A stretch of 64,000 nt of DNA from Welwitschia mirabilis (GCA_051453625.1 JBOZIK010000001.1:120225590-120289589), one strand, 5' to 3'. Positions 48,008 through 59,439 are shown, counted from the first letter of the stretch. Notes: generated by a model from the sequence alone, not told the origin. A program made the numbers and translations.

Positions 48008-48118
48008 AAAAGTTCAAGAGCTATGTATTCATTGAAGTTTTAAAAGTTCAAGAGCTATGTACTCATTGAAGTTTCAAAAGTTCAAGAGATATGCATTCAT
48101 TAAAGTTTTAAAAGTTGT
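48008..48118 (-). repeat. 34-bp tandem triplication, 5' LTR of element E only
   Basis: 'aaaagttcaagagctatgta' starts at 48008 and 48042, a variant at 48076 and a partial copy at 48110, exactly 34 bp apart. The matching place in the 3' LTR (about 40480-40520) has a single unit, so the expansion followed insertion. Confidence 0.85.
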
Positions 48119-48839
48119 AATTTGTTTCATGAAATTTAGTCTTTATATGATCAAAAATGATCTACTCATTTAAGCTTGAAAGATAGCCATTTAACTTTGT
48201 AACCATTGTGCAATAGATAGAAAAATCTAGGCATCAGATATGTATCTTTGATTTTCATTGATATAGTCTTTAGTTTAAGACATCTTCACATTTGTAAACC
48301 TCTGTTAATAGGTAGACATATTTACCTTATAGACATCTTTAGTGAACTTTCCCAGATTTTAATAAAACTTACTCTGTATAATCCTTGAATCTCTGTGATC
48401 ATGAATCCATGATGTACAAGTTGATAGTTTACTTAAAATGTATGATATTAGTTGAAATACAAATTTAATTTGTAGTTGTTATAGCTTAGTATAGACATTT
48501 TAAGACATATAGATGCCTTCATCTGTGTCAAGATCAACTTTTAGCATAGTTATCTTTAATGAGACAGTTGTCTTAAGCTTATGACTTAAATTCTAGTACA
48601 TCAGAGATGTCTTCAATTTCCTATATGTCTTTAGAAGAGAGATCTTTAATTTTTTAGATGTATTCAAACAAATAATTTTTCAATTTATTAACTAATTCTT
48701 TTTGTGAGATATTAACTTTGAAGATCCATTATCATTTAATGCTTATCAAGATCTGATGTTATCTTTGCAGTGACCTGTCTACACAAAGATATAAAATATT
48801 TGATAAGTAAAATCATCAACACTAGATTTACAATAAACA

Positions 48840-50394
48840 TTCGAACTTATAAAATAATTAATTACTAAATATTAATAAATGTAAAAAACACTCAAAATAT
48901 GTAGCCTATACTAGTTAATACATTTTAGCATTTAAGACAAGTAACAACATTGTAACACTTTTCCTATAAGAAAGGGTATGCGCTTTGAAAAATATGAATT
49001 TAAGATACATGATAAATGTGTATAGTAATTCTCTATATACAACATAATATGTATGATATATTAAAACCATTATATGCAACTATGGATGAATACGTTAGGG
49101 AAACATAAATTATATTTGATTTAAAAGTAACACTTAGTTCATAACTAGTGCATAAGGAAAAATCAAAAGAATATACTATTTTGGCTTTATTAATTTAATT
49201 TAAAAACATTATTCAAAAATAATGTTAATCAATCATTTGAAAGGTTTTAATAAATAAAAACTATAATACTAGTCTTGATTCATGAATTTAGGAAATAATT
49301 AAGTAATAACAAAAGAGGAAAAGAGAAAATTTAAATAAGAGTTTGAATATTTTCACAATATTTTAAAACTTATTTGTACTTATAAGTGTTAAAATTAGTC
49401 AATAATAATTTTTAAACTTATAATAAAGGGAATATGATTATAGGATATGAAGTAATGATCTACAAAGGCCTAATTATTACATCATAAACAAGAAACTAGG
49501 CTTTACTAAAAATCACATTTTTGGAAGTTTTTAGTATAATACATAAAATAAAAGAAATGCTAAAATACATTAAAGTTTACATCTTTTTAATACTATGTTG
49601 TAAGCATAATATTGAAAAATGTGATGAATATCAAATGAATAAATAAACATAGGATCATTTCAAATCATTGGAAAAATGTTCAATACTTATTACATACTTG
49701 AATTATTTTTTTAGACTTGAAAACTTTTGAATATAAATTTTGGTAATGCTTTTTTTTTTTTTAATTATGAGATTTCACTAAACATTGAAAGAGTAGTATA
49801 AAAGTGGACTAATCATATCCAAGAGGTAATAGTGCATAATTTAGCTCTTGTAGCATTCTTGGATTGGCCACTAATGAGTCATGGTATTTATAAGTCAATC
49901 AGTTTTTCTAGAAAATCTTCTTGTTATTCATCAAAAATGGTCATCCAAAATTTTCTAAATATAATTGTAACCATTAAAAAAAAAATAAATATATGCAAAA
50001 TAAATGTTGATAGGCATTACAATTACTTTTAAGGATAAGTGATCACACATATTAATGAGGGAGATACCTAATCAAGAGTAATATTAATAATGATATCAGA
50101 ATAGTACACAAGTAGAAGCCACTTTAAAATAGCAAAGTTCAAGGCAATGTTACATAATCTTAAGAAATAATGCTATAAGTAATTTCATAATAATGCTAAG
50201 CTATTTACTTAACTTATAAGAGAGTTACACATCAAATAAAATACTAAAGAATAAGAGATTTCTAAAATTATAGGAACTACGAGAGTATTAATAATTCTCA
50301 AATGATTACAAATTAATATAGAATTATCGAAAAGGATATTTTATGTATTAATTAAAATAAAAATGGGATAGGATGCATTGTATCTTTAGGAAAA
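48840..50394. other. No recognisable feature; very AT-rich spacer
   Basis: Between elements E and B I see only AT-rich sequence with short chance open stretches and no repeats or coding motifs. Confidence 0.5.
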
Positions 50395-51831
50395 TGGTAT
50401 AGGATCAAGAACCCTAGAGGGTGGGGGATGAATAGGATTCTAAAAAATTAATCATATAACTTCATAAAAATAAGTCTGCTTGAAATGAATACTAAAAACT
50501 TATGTAAATAAATTGCAACTATTCTGTAAAACTAAAGAACAGAAAGCACAAAAATACTAATGAGAAGCACACAATATTTATAGTGATTTGGGAAACTCCC
50601 TACTCCACACTTAACGATCAGCTTCTATCTAAGCCTAATCTAGATCTTTGTTAATCTTTTTCTAGATATTTTAGGTGCACTTGTAATCTTTACAAATAGA
50701 CTTTTCTAAGGCTCAGTCTTAACCTTTTACAAGAAAGCAAATCAATAACAATAGTGTGCTAAAATGTATAGGTTTCACCCAATCTTTAGCTCAAAAATAG
50801 TATTGCTACATTAATTGAGAAGATGGTACAATTCAAAAGCATTTAGTATAACTGACTTAATCAAGTATGCAAAGATATCAATAGTTCTTTATTCATCTTT
50901 AGTTAGGTAGGGGATGCCAATGAGTATAACAAATGATTTCAAAAAGGTTCAAAAGTGATATAGTGATTTTAATTCTTAACAAATATATAGTTAAAGACTT
51001 TTAGGATTTTTATAAGTAAAAAGACCTTTCAATGAACATAAAATAGACTCATAATGGCTAGAAAAATCCTATTTCTATCATAATAGGTCAACCCCTCAAA
51101 AGTTCAGTCGACCCCATCTGGTGATATCACTGAAGTCGATCGTCCTCATGTTCTTTTAGTTGATTCCTGTTTCCTATGGTTCTGTGTTTAATCAAATCCT
51201 CATGGGCTAGTTGACTGCTTATCCTGTTGCCCGCATATTCATTTAGTCACTCCCTTGGTTAAGAAAAAATGCAATACTATTTTCTACTCTAGGTTTAGTT
51301 AACCTCATAAATATCTGGTCAACGTCTTACTGAAAAAGGATGAATGCCACTCTAGGTTTGATCAAACCCTTAGGAATTTGGTTGACTCCTTGATAATTGA
51401 CTGTAAAGTATTGATGCTCAGATCATTAATCCTAGAGGAATCTGGTCGATCCCTTAATGATCAATTATGAAGTATTAGATGCACAGCTTTAGTTGACCCC
51501 TCATGTATCTAGTCAACCACTTGACAATCAATTAAAAAGTATTAGATGCACAGTTTCGATCGATCCCTCATATATCTGGTCGATCCCTTATATGTCTGGT
51601 TGATCCCTCTGAAATCAATTCATTTTTATATAAGATCCAGGTGCAATCGACCCATTATAAATCTAGTCGATTCCTTAAGAGGGTATAAAAACTGATAGGT
51701 TTAGGATGAAAATGTAATAAATTATTTCATCTTCTAACCTACAATGATTAATATTTTTTACACAACATACAACATATTTTACTAAATAAAAAACATTATT
51801 TTAACATCAATTGACAAATAATAACTTAATA
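50395..51831 (-). mobile_element. 3' LTR of copia element B
   Basis: The plus-strand left edge 'tggtataggatcaagaaccc' aligns with the 5' LTR edge at 60587 (tgtatgatcaagaatcc). The right edge '...aacttaata' abuts a polypurine tract. In reverse complement it matches LTRs of element C (5169, 6721), including the 75-bp repeat motifs at 51070-51660. About 1437 bp. Confidence 0.8.
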
Positions 51832-51846
51832 ATCTTCTCTTTTGAC
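51832..51846 (-). other. Polypurine tract of element B
   Basis: The minus strand reads 'gtcaaaagagaagat' preceded by 'taccatcaat', the same context as 'taccatcaatgtcaaaagga' before the LTR of element C at 5169. Confidence 0.7.
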
Positions 51847-51868
51847 ATTGATGGTAAACTTTTTATTA

Positions 51869-52190
51869 GTTGTAAATGTTAAATTTGGAAAAACTTCCCC
51901 TCACAAAATGCCTATTGACTTTTGCAAAAGATATTGAACATTTTATATCAAATACGATATTTTGGAAAGTTTCTAACTTNNNNNNNNNNNNNNNNNNNNN
52001 NNNNNNNNNNNNNNNNNNNNNNNNNNNNNNNNNNNNNNNNNNNNNNNNNNNNNNNNNNNNNNNNNNNNNNNNNNNNNNNGTTGTAAATTTTAAATTTGGA
52101 AAAACTTCCCCTCACAAAATGCCTATTGACTTTTGCAAAATATATTGAACATTTTATATCAAATAGGATATTTTAGAAAGTTTCTAACTT
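51869..52190 (-). repeat. Direct duplication flanking a 100-N gap (111 bp)
   Basis: 51869-51979 and 52080-52190 are near-identical, both starting 'gttgtaaat' and ending 'gtttctaactt', on the two sides of the gap 51980-52079. Confidence 0.9.
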
Positions 52191-52532
52191 ATGTCATAAT
52201 TAAAACAATTTGTAGTGCAATTTGTAAGATATGAGAGTGCCAAAGATCACAAATTATCTAGTAACCATAAGATATAATAGAAATTATAATTCATAATAAA
52301 AATAAATGCGTACTAAAAATGTGAGGAAGAAATTATAGTTCATGATAACCAAGTGTACTTCTATTACTAAAAGTTAAACATTACAATAAAAAGTTCTCAT
52401 CAAGAGTAAATACAACTAAAAGTAGCAAGATCAACTAACTAATTCTCCTTCTTTTGACATCAATGACAAAAGAGAGAAGAAACACAAGCATGAAAAATAA
52501 ATTTTAGAAGACCATAAGAAAAAAAAAAATGA

Positions 52533-53590
52533 TTAATCAGATTCCTCAGATTCCTCCTCTGATTCTTCTTTAGAATCTTCTTCTTCTTCCTCTTCCTCTT
52601 CTTTGACAGCCTTCTAAATTAAGCTCTTGGCTTTATTTGAAGTGTCTATAATCTCATGCCTAGCTGCAATTAGAGATTTTTTCATATGTTTGGTATGAGA
52701 TTTTATTCGCCTTAGGTAAGAAAGAGTCTCCTCGGTGAGGCTTGCTTTGGAGAAGAAGATTTTGAGGATTTCTTAGAACCTACAAAGATATGCATGCGAG
52801 ACAAGGTCAGACATCTAAAGAATAACATGGGATTAAGAGTTTCTAGTTTTAGGTAAACTAGACTCTATACTAATGATAGAGATTGATAATTAGCACTAAT
52901 TAGGGTAGAGCCCTAATCTAGTGATACTCCAACTAGAAGACCATATTATTTAGTATGATTGTAAAGGCATCAATAGAGTGTGTCTCCTATTAAGTACATC
53001 AAATAGGCCCCATAGTTAGAGGTATCATCAAAATAACCCACTAAAGACAAGAAATTATAGGTAAAAACTAAATACAAAATCTTATTCTTTAGGGTAAGGA
53101 GAGAAGTAGAAAGGGTAGTTTTCCACCTATGAAACTTAGCATAAAGTTCCCTTGTTATCTTCTCTTTATCTTTGGTGATGTCACAAAGAGGCTAAAAATC
53201 ATCGTAATATTCTCTTAAAACATTGGTAATAATAGTAATATAGTTTGCAATAACCCTCATCTTCTTCCCCAAAACCAGTGTTTCCAAGATTGAATTGTTG
53301 ACATCATAAGAAGCATTGTAAAAGAACATCCTAGTGAGAAAAGGATAAGTAGTACTTGAAACATTAAGAAAATAGAAAAAAATCTAGATTGTACAAAAGT
53401 TAAACCATATCTAGAAGCTCCCTTAGCTCTTAAGTGGCAACAACCCTTTCTTAGCACATCGGCTTCTTCTCAAACTTCTTATTGAACTTGTCTAAAGCTT
53501 CTTTAGATATTACCTAGTAAAAATAAGAAGGATATCTGCTGGCTACCTCTTTTTGCTACCTCTTAAAGGGATCCTCAGCCATTGCAATAA
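52533..53590 (-). pseudogene. Extra 3' ORF of element B with acidic tail, decayed
   Basis: After RNase H and before the 3' LTR, the minus strand reads 'EALDKFNKKFEKKPMC' and 'ERVVAT' (about 53435-53510), then 'ITRELYAKFHRWKTTLS' (about 53110-53165). 'LKNKILYLVFTYNFLSLVGY' and 'YGAYLMYLIGDTL' follow (about 52970-53095). The last part is an acidic run (E/D/S-rich, 52535-52612) ending in a stop. The order matches the plant-transposon-associated ORF (F..+.......RV, ILH..I....G..D, acidic C-terminus) seen downstream of pol in some plant copia elements. Several stops interrupt it. Function unknown. Confidence 0.5.
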
Positions 53591-53837
53591 TGTGGTAGAA
53601 TATTGGAGTTAAAAAAAATGAAAATAAACACTAAATCTGAAGGAAACAGATGGCTAAAAGATAATGAGAAATGTTTGAGCTCCACTAGCTTTTAAAAATA
53701 AGGGTGATTAGATGATATTTGATAAATAAATTCGGTCCACTAATGAATCTACTGCATTGTAACCCTCTAGGTCTGGTTGACTGGTTTGAGGTCTAGTCGA
53801 CCTATTAAAATAGGGATTACAGTACTTTAGGATCTAG

Positions 53838-54255
53838 GTAATTGGGTTTTTAGTCTAGTTAACTTATCACCTCTGGTTGAATAAATCATAGATTTAGTCA
53901 ACTACCCTACAATTAGATAGAGGACAAAGAGATAATCCTTAATTTGTTATGAAGATGAAGAAAATTATCGAAATTCAGGGGTTTGATAAAGATATCNNNN
54001 NNNNNNNNNNNNNNNNNNNNNNNNNNNNNNNNNNNNNNNNNNNNNNNNNNNNNNNNNNNNNNNNNNNNNNNNNNNNNNNNNNNNNNNNNNNNNNNNGTAA
54101 TTGGGTTTTTAGTCTAGTTAACTTATTACCTCCAGTTGACTAAATCATAGATCTAGTCGACTACCCTACAATTAGATAGAGAAAAAAGAGATAATCCTTA
54201 ATTTGTTATAAAGATGAAGAAAATTATCAAAATTCAGGGGTTTGATAAAGATATC
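53838..54255 (-). repeat. Direct duplication flanking a 100-N gap (159 bp)
   Basis: 53838-53996 and 54097-54255 are near-identical copies of 'gtaattgggtttttagtcta' through 'gtttgataaagatatc', each abutting the gap 53997-54096. Confidence 0.9.
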
Positions 54256-54985
54256 AACAAGTTGATGATTTGTACTCATAAAATTCATAGAAATGTTTCC
54301 TTTTTCAACTTGATCTCTTAAAAATGATGTCTTAGTTTAATATGTTTAGTTTTAAAATGCTAAACAATATTTTTAGAGATATTTATTACACTAGTGTTAT
54401 CACAGAAAATAGGAATCCATTCAAATACTACATCAAAATCTTTTAGCATTTCCTTCATTTAAAGAATAGGAGCACAACAAATCCTTATTGCGATATACTC
54501 GACTTTTATTGTTAAAAGGGAGATCAAGTTTTGCTTTTTACTAAGTCATCCCATTAAGCATGATTCTAATAGGAAATAATTACCACCTGTACTTCTTCTA
54601 TCATTCTTGCACCTAGTTTAATCTGCATTACTAAATCCTATAAGATCAAAAGATTTCTTGGTTAGGTATAATAATCCATAATTACATGTGCCCTTTATAT
54701 ATCTTATTATTTTTTTCACTGCTTGTAGGTGTGACTCTTTTGGTTGGAATTAGTATCTTACATACACATCAATACTAAACATAATATCGAGTCTACTTAC
54801 AACTAGACATAACAAGCTTTCTATCATACTTCTATAAAGCTTCTGATCAACTAATTTTACATCTTTATCTAGATTAATTTTACAAGAGGTTGACATAGGT
54901 GTGTTAGCTATTTTAGCATTCTCCAATCCAAATCGTTTGATCAAATCCTTTGCATACTTAGACTAAGATATAAAAATTTCATTCT
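54256..54985 (-). pseudogene. Copia RNase H, decayed (element B)
   Basis: The minus strand reads 'FGLENAKIANTPMSTSCKIN' and 'QKLYRSMIESLLCLVVSRLD' (54760-54935). 'PKESHLQAVKKIIRYIKGTC' (about 54680-54735), 'RRSTGGN' and 'LTIKVEYIAIRICCAP' (about 54470-54520) follow, then 'IFCDNTSVINISKN' (about 54375-54415) and 'TKHIKLRHHF'. The motif order is complete, with stops at several places. Confidence 0.85.
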
Positions 54986-55700
54986 TTGATTACTTAATCT
55001 ATAAGCCAACAGCGTTCTAAATTCACCAAGCATACTCATCTCAAAATGTGTTATCATAATATTTACAATTCTTTTGATAAAACTTCACTAGAGGTACTAA
55101 ATATGATATCATCCACATAAATTTATATAATGATAAAATACCTTTTTAAGTTCTTAATAAATAAAGTTTTATACTATTTCATAGATATAACAATTTTCAT
55201 TTAAAAATATGGCTAAATTTTCATACTAAGCTCTTGGAGCTTACTTTAATCCATATAAATCTTTCATAAGTCTATACATATGATTAGATTTATGAGGATC
55301 TATAAACCCTTGTGGTTGTTCTACATACACTTCTTCATTTAGGGTTTTATTTAAAAAGGCACTCTTTACATCCATTTGATACACTTGGGTATTCTTAAAT
55401 TATGCATAAGATAAAAACATTTCAATGCTATCAAGCCTTGTAACTAGAGAAAATGTGTCCCCTTCATCAATGCCTTCAATTTGATTATAGCTTTGTGCTA
55501 CTAATTTTACTTTGTTTTTGATGACCTTGCTTTCCTCATCAAATTTATTCATAAAGATATACTTAGTCCTAATAACATTTTTGTCTTCTAGCCTTTTGAC
55601 AAGCTTTCATACATCATTTCTTTTGAATTGTTATAACTCATCTCACATGGCCATCATCCATTTTGCATGGGATTCTGCTTCTTCAAATTTCTTAGGTTCA
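54986..55700 (-). pseudogene. Copia reverse transcriptase, decayed but with intact YVDD (element B)
   Basis: On the minus strand 'NQIEGIDEGDTFSLVTRLDS' (about 55420-55480), '[20 protein letters not shown]' (about 55325-55385) and '[20 protein letters not shown]' (about 55255-55310) precede 'APRA'. The catalytic YVDD lies at 55108-55119, in IYVDDIIFST. 'FEMSMLGEF'-like sequence follows near 55030. Scattered stops (for example in GLK*APRA) make it inactive. Confidence 0.85.
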
Positions 55701-56079
55701 ATTTATGAGACATAATAAATTTGGGCATAAAAATTTTTTATTAAGTTTGTTGTTCTTATCTTTGAGCTAACATCTCCAATAATAGACCCTAAAGGGTGAT
55801 CTTTTAGCTCTTTAAACTTTTTAGTAGTGACTTATTTTGTTGGAACTTCTTTTTTTTTTTTAGTACAAATTTCTTTTTTGGAGGATGCTTGGAGATATGT
55901 TTTCTTCATCATTGGAAGGGATAGATTTTATGCTAGCATCATCTATTTACATGTTTATTGATTCTTTAATAATTATTCTCTTATGGAAAATATGATAAGC
56001 TCTGCGTCTAGTTGAAAATCCCAAAAATATTGCTTTATCAGCCTTAGATTCAAACTTGCTTAGCTTTCTCCATCTTTTA

Positions 56080-56797
56080 ACTTTAAACACTTACTCTTAA
56101 AGACTTTAAAATAAGAAATATTTAGTTATCTAGTTTTTCACAACTCATAAGGAATTTTATCCATTCCAAGTCTAAGGTAAAATCTATTTATGATATAACA
56201 CGTAGTGCTAATAGCTTCAATCCAAAAAGATTTTAGAACCTCCTTGTTATTAAACATTATTCTTACCATTTCTTGAAGGATTCTATTCATTCTCTTAGCA
56301 ATTCCATTTTGTTGAGGTGTTTTAGTGGTAGAGAATTAATTATCAATACCATTGTCAACACAATACTTTTTAAATAAATGGTTTTCAAACTCACCACCAT
56401 GATTCCTTCTAATTTTCTTTACAGTATAGCCTTTCTTATTTTGAATTTTATTGCATATTTCAACCTAATGTTTATATGTTTTAGATTTGTTTGAAAGAAA
56501 GGCAACCCATGTGTATCTTAAGAAATCATCAATCATGATTATAAAATAGTATTTACCTCCTAAACTTTGAGTTTTAACTGGTTCTACTAAGTTCATATAA
56601 ATACATTTTAAAGGCATGGTTGTAGAAACTTGGTTTTTACTCTTGTGTGATGTTCTTATTTGTTTTTATTTTTGGCATGCATCATAAAGACTATGTTCTT
56701 CAACATTTATTTTCAAAATTCCTTTAACAATTTCTTTTCTAATAATTGTTTTCAAATGATTGTACTTCACATGATCTAAAAATTTATGCCAAAGCTC
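56080..56797 (-). pseudogene. Copia integrase C-terminal part, first copy (element B)
   Basis: The minus strand shows 'STTCYIINRFYLRLGMDKIP' (about 56160-56225) and 'SYFKVFKSKCL', the conserved segment after the integrase catalytic Glu, with upstream remnants to the gap edge. It corresponds to 57740-58490 in the other copy. Confidence 0.75.
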
Positions 56798-56897
56798 NNN
56801 NNNNNNNNNNNNNNNNNNNNNNNNNNNNNNNNNNNNNNNNNNNNNNNNNNNNNNNNNNNNNNNNNNNNNNNNNNNNNNNNNNNNNNNNNNNNNNNNN

Positions 56898-57500
56898 TGG
56901 CTAAATTTTCATACCAAGCTCTTGACTCTTGCTCTAATCCATACAAATCCTTTTTAAGTCTATACACATGATCAGATTTGTAGGGACATATAAACCCTTG
57001 TAGTTGTTCTATATACACTTATTCATTTAGGATTTTATTTAAAAAAGCATTCTTTATATATATTTGATACACTTTGATATTCTTAAAGGCTGCATAAGAT
57101 AAAAACATTCTAATGCTACTAAGCTTTGTAACTTGAGCAAACATATTACCAACTTTAATGCTTTCGATTTGGTTGTAACCTTGTGCTACTAATATTGATT
57201 TGGTTGTTATGACATTGTTTTCCTTATCACATTTATTCTTAAATATCCACTTAGTTCCAATAACATTTTTATTCTTTGACCTTTCAATAAACTTCCATAC
57301 ATCATTTATTTTAAATTATTGTAACTCATCTTACATGGTCAACATCCATTCTTCATTGGATTATGCTTCTTCAAATTTCTTAGGTTTAATTTATGAAACA
57401 TAACAAATGTGGGCACAGAAATTTTTTATAGAGTTCCTTGTCCTTATCCTTCAGCTAACTTCTCTAATAATAGATCCTAAAGGATGATCTTTTAGATCTT
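56898..57500 (-). pseudogene. Copia RT N-terminal part, second copy (element B)
   Basis: The minus strand encodes 'QLQGFICPYKSDHVYRLKKD' and 'LYGLEQESRAWYENLA' (56898-57010), then upstream 'VYQ..IKNAFLNKILNE'-like and 'EESMTM'-like remnants of the pre-RT block. It is cut by the gap at 56798-56897 just after the LKQAPRAWYE-type motif. Confidence 0.75.
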
Positions 57501-57739
57501 CAAACTTTTTAGTATTGACTTTTTTTATAGGAACTTCTTCTTCTTTTTCAGTAGACATTTCTTTTATTGGGGGAAACCTGGAGATATGTTTTTTTCATCA
57601 CTAGAAGGGATAGATTTTGTGCTAATATCATCTATTTGTACATATATTGATTCTTTAACAATTAAGTTTCTCTTGTTGAAAACACAATAAGCTCTACTTT
57701 TAGTTGAATATCCTAAAAATATAGCTTCATCAGCTTTAA

Positions 57740-58720
57740 ATTCAAATTTGCTTAGTTGTTATCTATTCTTTAATACATAACACTTACTCCTAAAGATTTT
57801 AAAATAAGAAATGTTTGGTTGTCTTCCTTTCCATAACTCATAAGGCATTTTATCCATTCTAAGTCTAAGATAAATTTTATTTATGATATAACATGCAGTG
57901 CTAACATATTTAGCCCAAAAAGATTTTGGAACCTCCTTGTCATTCAACATAGTTCTTACCATTTCTTGGAGGACTGTATTCTTTCTCTTGGTAATTTCAT
58001 TTTGTTGCATTGTATTAAGAGTAGAGAATTGATGATCAATACTATTGTTAATACAATGCTTTTTAAATAAATGATTTTCAAACTCACAACCATGATGTCT
58101 TCTTCTTTTCTTTACGATATAACCTTTCTCGGTTTTAATTTTGGTGCATATTTCAACCTAATGTTTATATGTTTCAAATTTATTTGAAAGAAGGGAAACT
58201 CATGTATATCTTGAGAAATCATCAATCATGATTATAAAATAGAATTTACCTTCTAAACTTTGATTTTGAGATAGTCCTACCAAGTCCATATGAATAAGTC
58301 CTAAAGGCATAGCCGTGGAAACTTGGTTTTTACTCTTCTATGATGTTCTTATTTGTTTTTATTTTTTGCACACATCACAAAGACCATGTTTTTCAACATT
58401 TATTTTTGGAATTCCTTTAACAATTTCTTTTCTAATAATCATTTTCAAATAATCATAATTCACATGACCTAAATGTTTGTGCCAAAGCTCTTCTTGATTA
58501 ACATGAGAAAAATAACAAGTAGAAAATGATTGATCAATGCTATAGATAATCTATTTACTTTGAAAATAATATCATTCATTTTGTCATGTTTAACTTCACA
58601 TTTAGTACTCTCAAAAACAACCTTATAAACTTTATCATAAATTTAAATAATGCTAAGTAAATTATGCTTTAAGCCATATACATACAAAACTTCATTTATT
58701 TTAGGTAAGTTACCATCACC
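57740..58720 (-). pseudogene. Copia integrase, decayed (element B)
   Basis: On the minus strand 57759-58010 is an open block: 'MQQNEITKRKNTVLQEMVRT', 'VPKSFWAKYVSTACYIINK' and 'MPYELWKGRQPNISYFKIF'. It matches the PQQNG..ERKN...PYELW.GRKPNI region, but the catalytic Glu of VERKN is Lys (TKRKN). Further upstream are degraded core sequences (SDHG.EFEN-like near 58080) and the pre-integrase zinc region. Confidence 0.85.
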
Positions 58721-58729
58721 AGTGCTTCC

Positions 58730-59110
58730 TATTCCTTCAATTTTGGCTCTTGCATTATCATTGAAAGTAACTTCTTCTCCATGAAAGTTATTCAGCTATT
58801 TGAATCTAGACTTGTCTCCCATCATATGTTGAGAGTAGCTATTATCCAAATACCAACTAGTTCTATTTGAAACCATGAAAGCTGTTTGAATCAAAATACT
58901 TTTCAAATCATTATCTGTCATCCACTTTGTCATTTTAGACTGATATGGTACATCTCCTCTTAGAAAAAATTTAAATGAAGAGGTACTAACTAAATTTAAA
59001 AATAATATCAATTTTCTAGCATTGCAAAATAACTTTTAATGATCTGACTCACCACAAAAATAACATGTAATTTTAGAAATAAACTTATTTTTTCAAGTTA
59101 CCTAATTTTT
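58730..59110 (-). pseudogene. Copia protease signature and second zinc knuckle (element B)
   Basis: The minus strand has CYFCGESDH*KLFC (about 59030-59070), a CCHC knuckle with all four ligands and one stop. Then come 'KMTKWMTDNDLKS' and WYLDNSYSQHMMGDKSRF (58800-58855), the protease signature with D-S-G altered to D-N-S. 'EEVTFNDNARAKIEG' follows. The spacing is as in element D. Confidence 0.8.
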
Positions 59111-59439
59111 TTGATGTTGTGATCTTTGGGGGATGAAAACAATACCTATCTTATCATGAGATTATTTTTGCATTTCAAGCATCTATTCTAATTTAGTTAA
59201 GTCATTAGAAAATTTATTAATAAAATGTTATAAGTTCTTTACCTCAAGTGCAAGATTGGAATTTTCAGATTTAACCAATTTATACTTTATTTCCATTTCC
59301 TCATTTTCTTTGATTAGAGTTTTTAAAATATTGTTTAGATCATTAATGTGCTTTACAAGTTTTTTACATTCCATATAAAGTTCCTTATAGGTGTCTTTGA
59401 GCTCATTCTGATTTTTTTAATGAATTCTAAATCATCAAG

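Larger units (their letters stand above)
47148..48839 (-). mobile_element. 5' LTR of element E
   Basis: On the plus strand it begins TGAGGATTATTAAACTCAAA next to the PBS and ends near 'actagatttacaataaaca' (the exact end is uncertain by 7 bp). About 1.69 kb; longer than the 3' LTR in part because of a local 34-bp triplication. Confidence 0.85.
55210..58490 (-). repeat. About 1.6-kb direct duplication flanking a 100-N gap (RT N-terminus plus IN)
   Basis: 55210-56797 (1588 bp) is repeated as 56898-58490 (1593 bp), each abutting the gap 56798-56897. Both start 'tggctaaattttcata' and end 'tgccaaagctc'. In the first about 135 bp I count roughly 20 differences, more than usual heterozygosity. They are therefore probably different members of one family joined by the assembler, or an old tandem duplication. 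Confidence 0.85.

Noticed and set aside
47445-48017. Minus-strand open frames in the element E LTR
   Set aside because: They lie in the 82-bp array and LTR; the repeated peptides come from the DNA repeat and match no protein.
39574-48839. Target-site duplication around element E
   Set aside because: Flanks are aatat on the left and ttcga or aataa on the right, depending on the LTR edge; no convincing 5-bp match.
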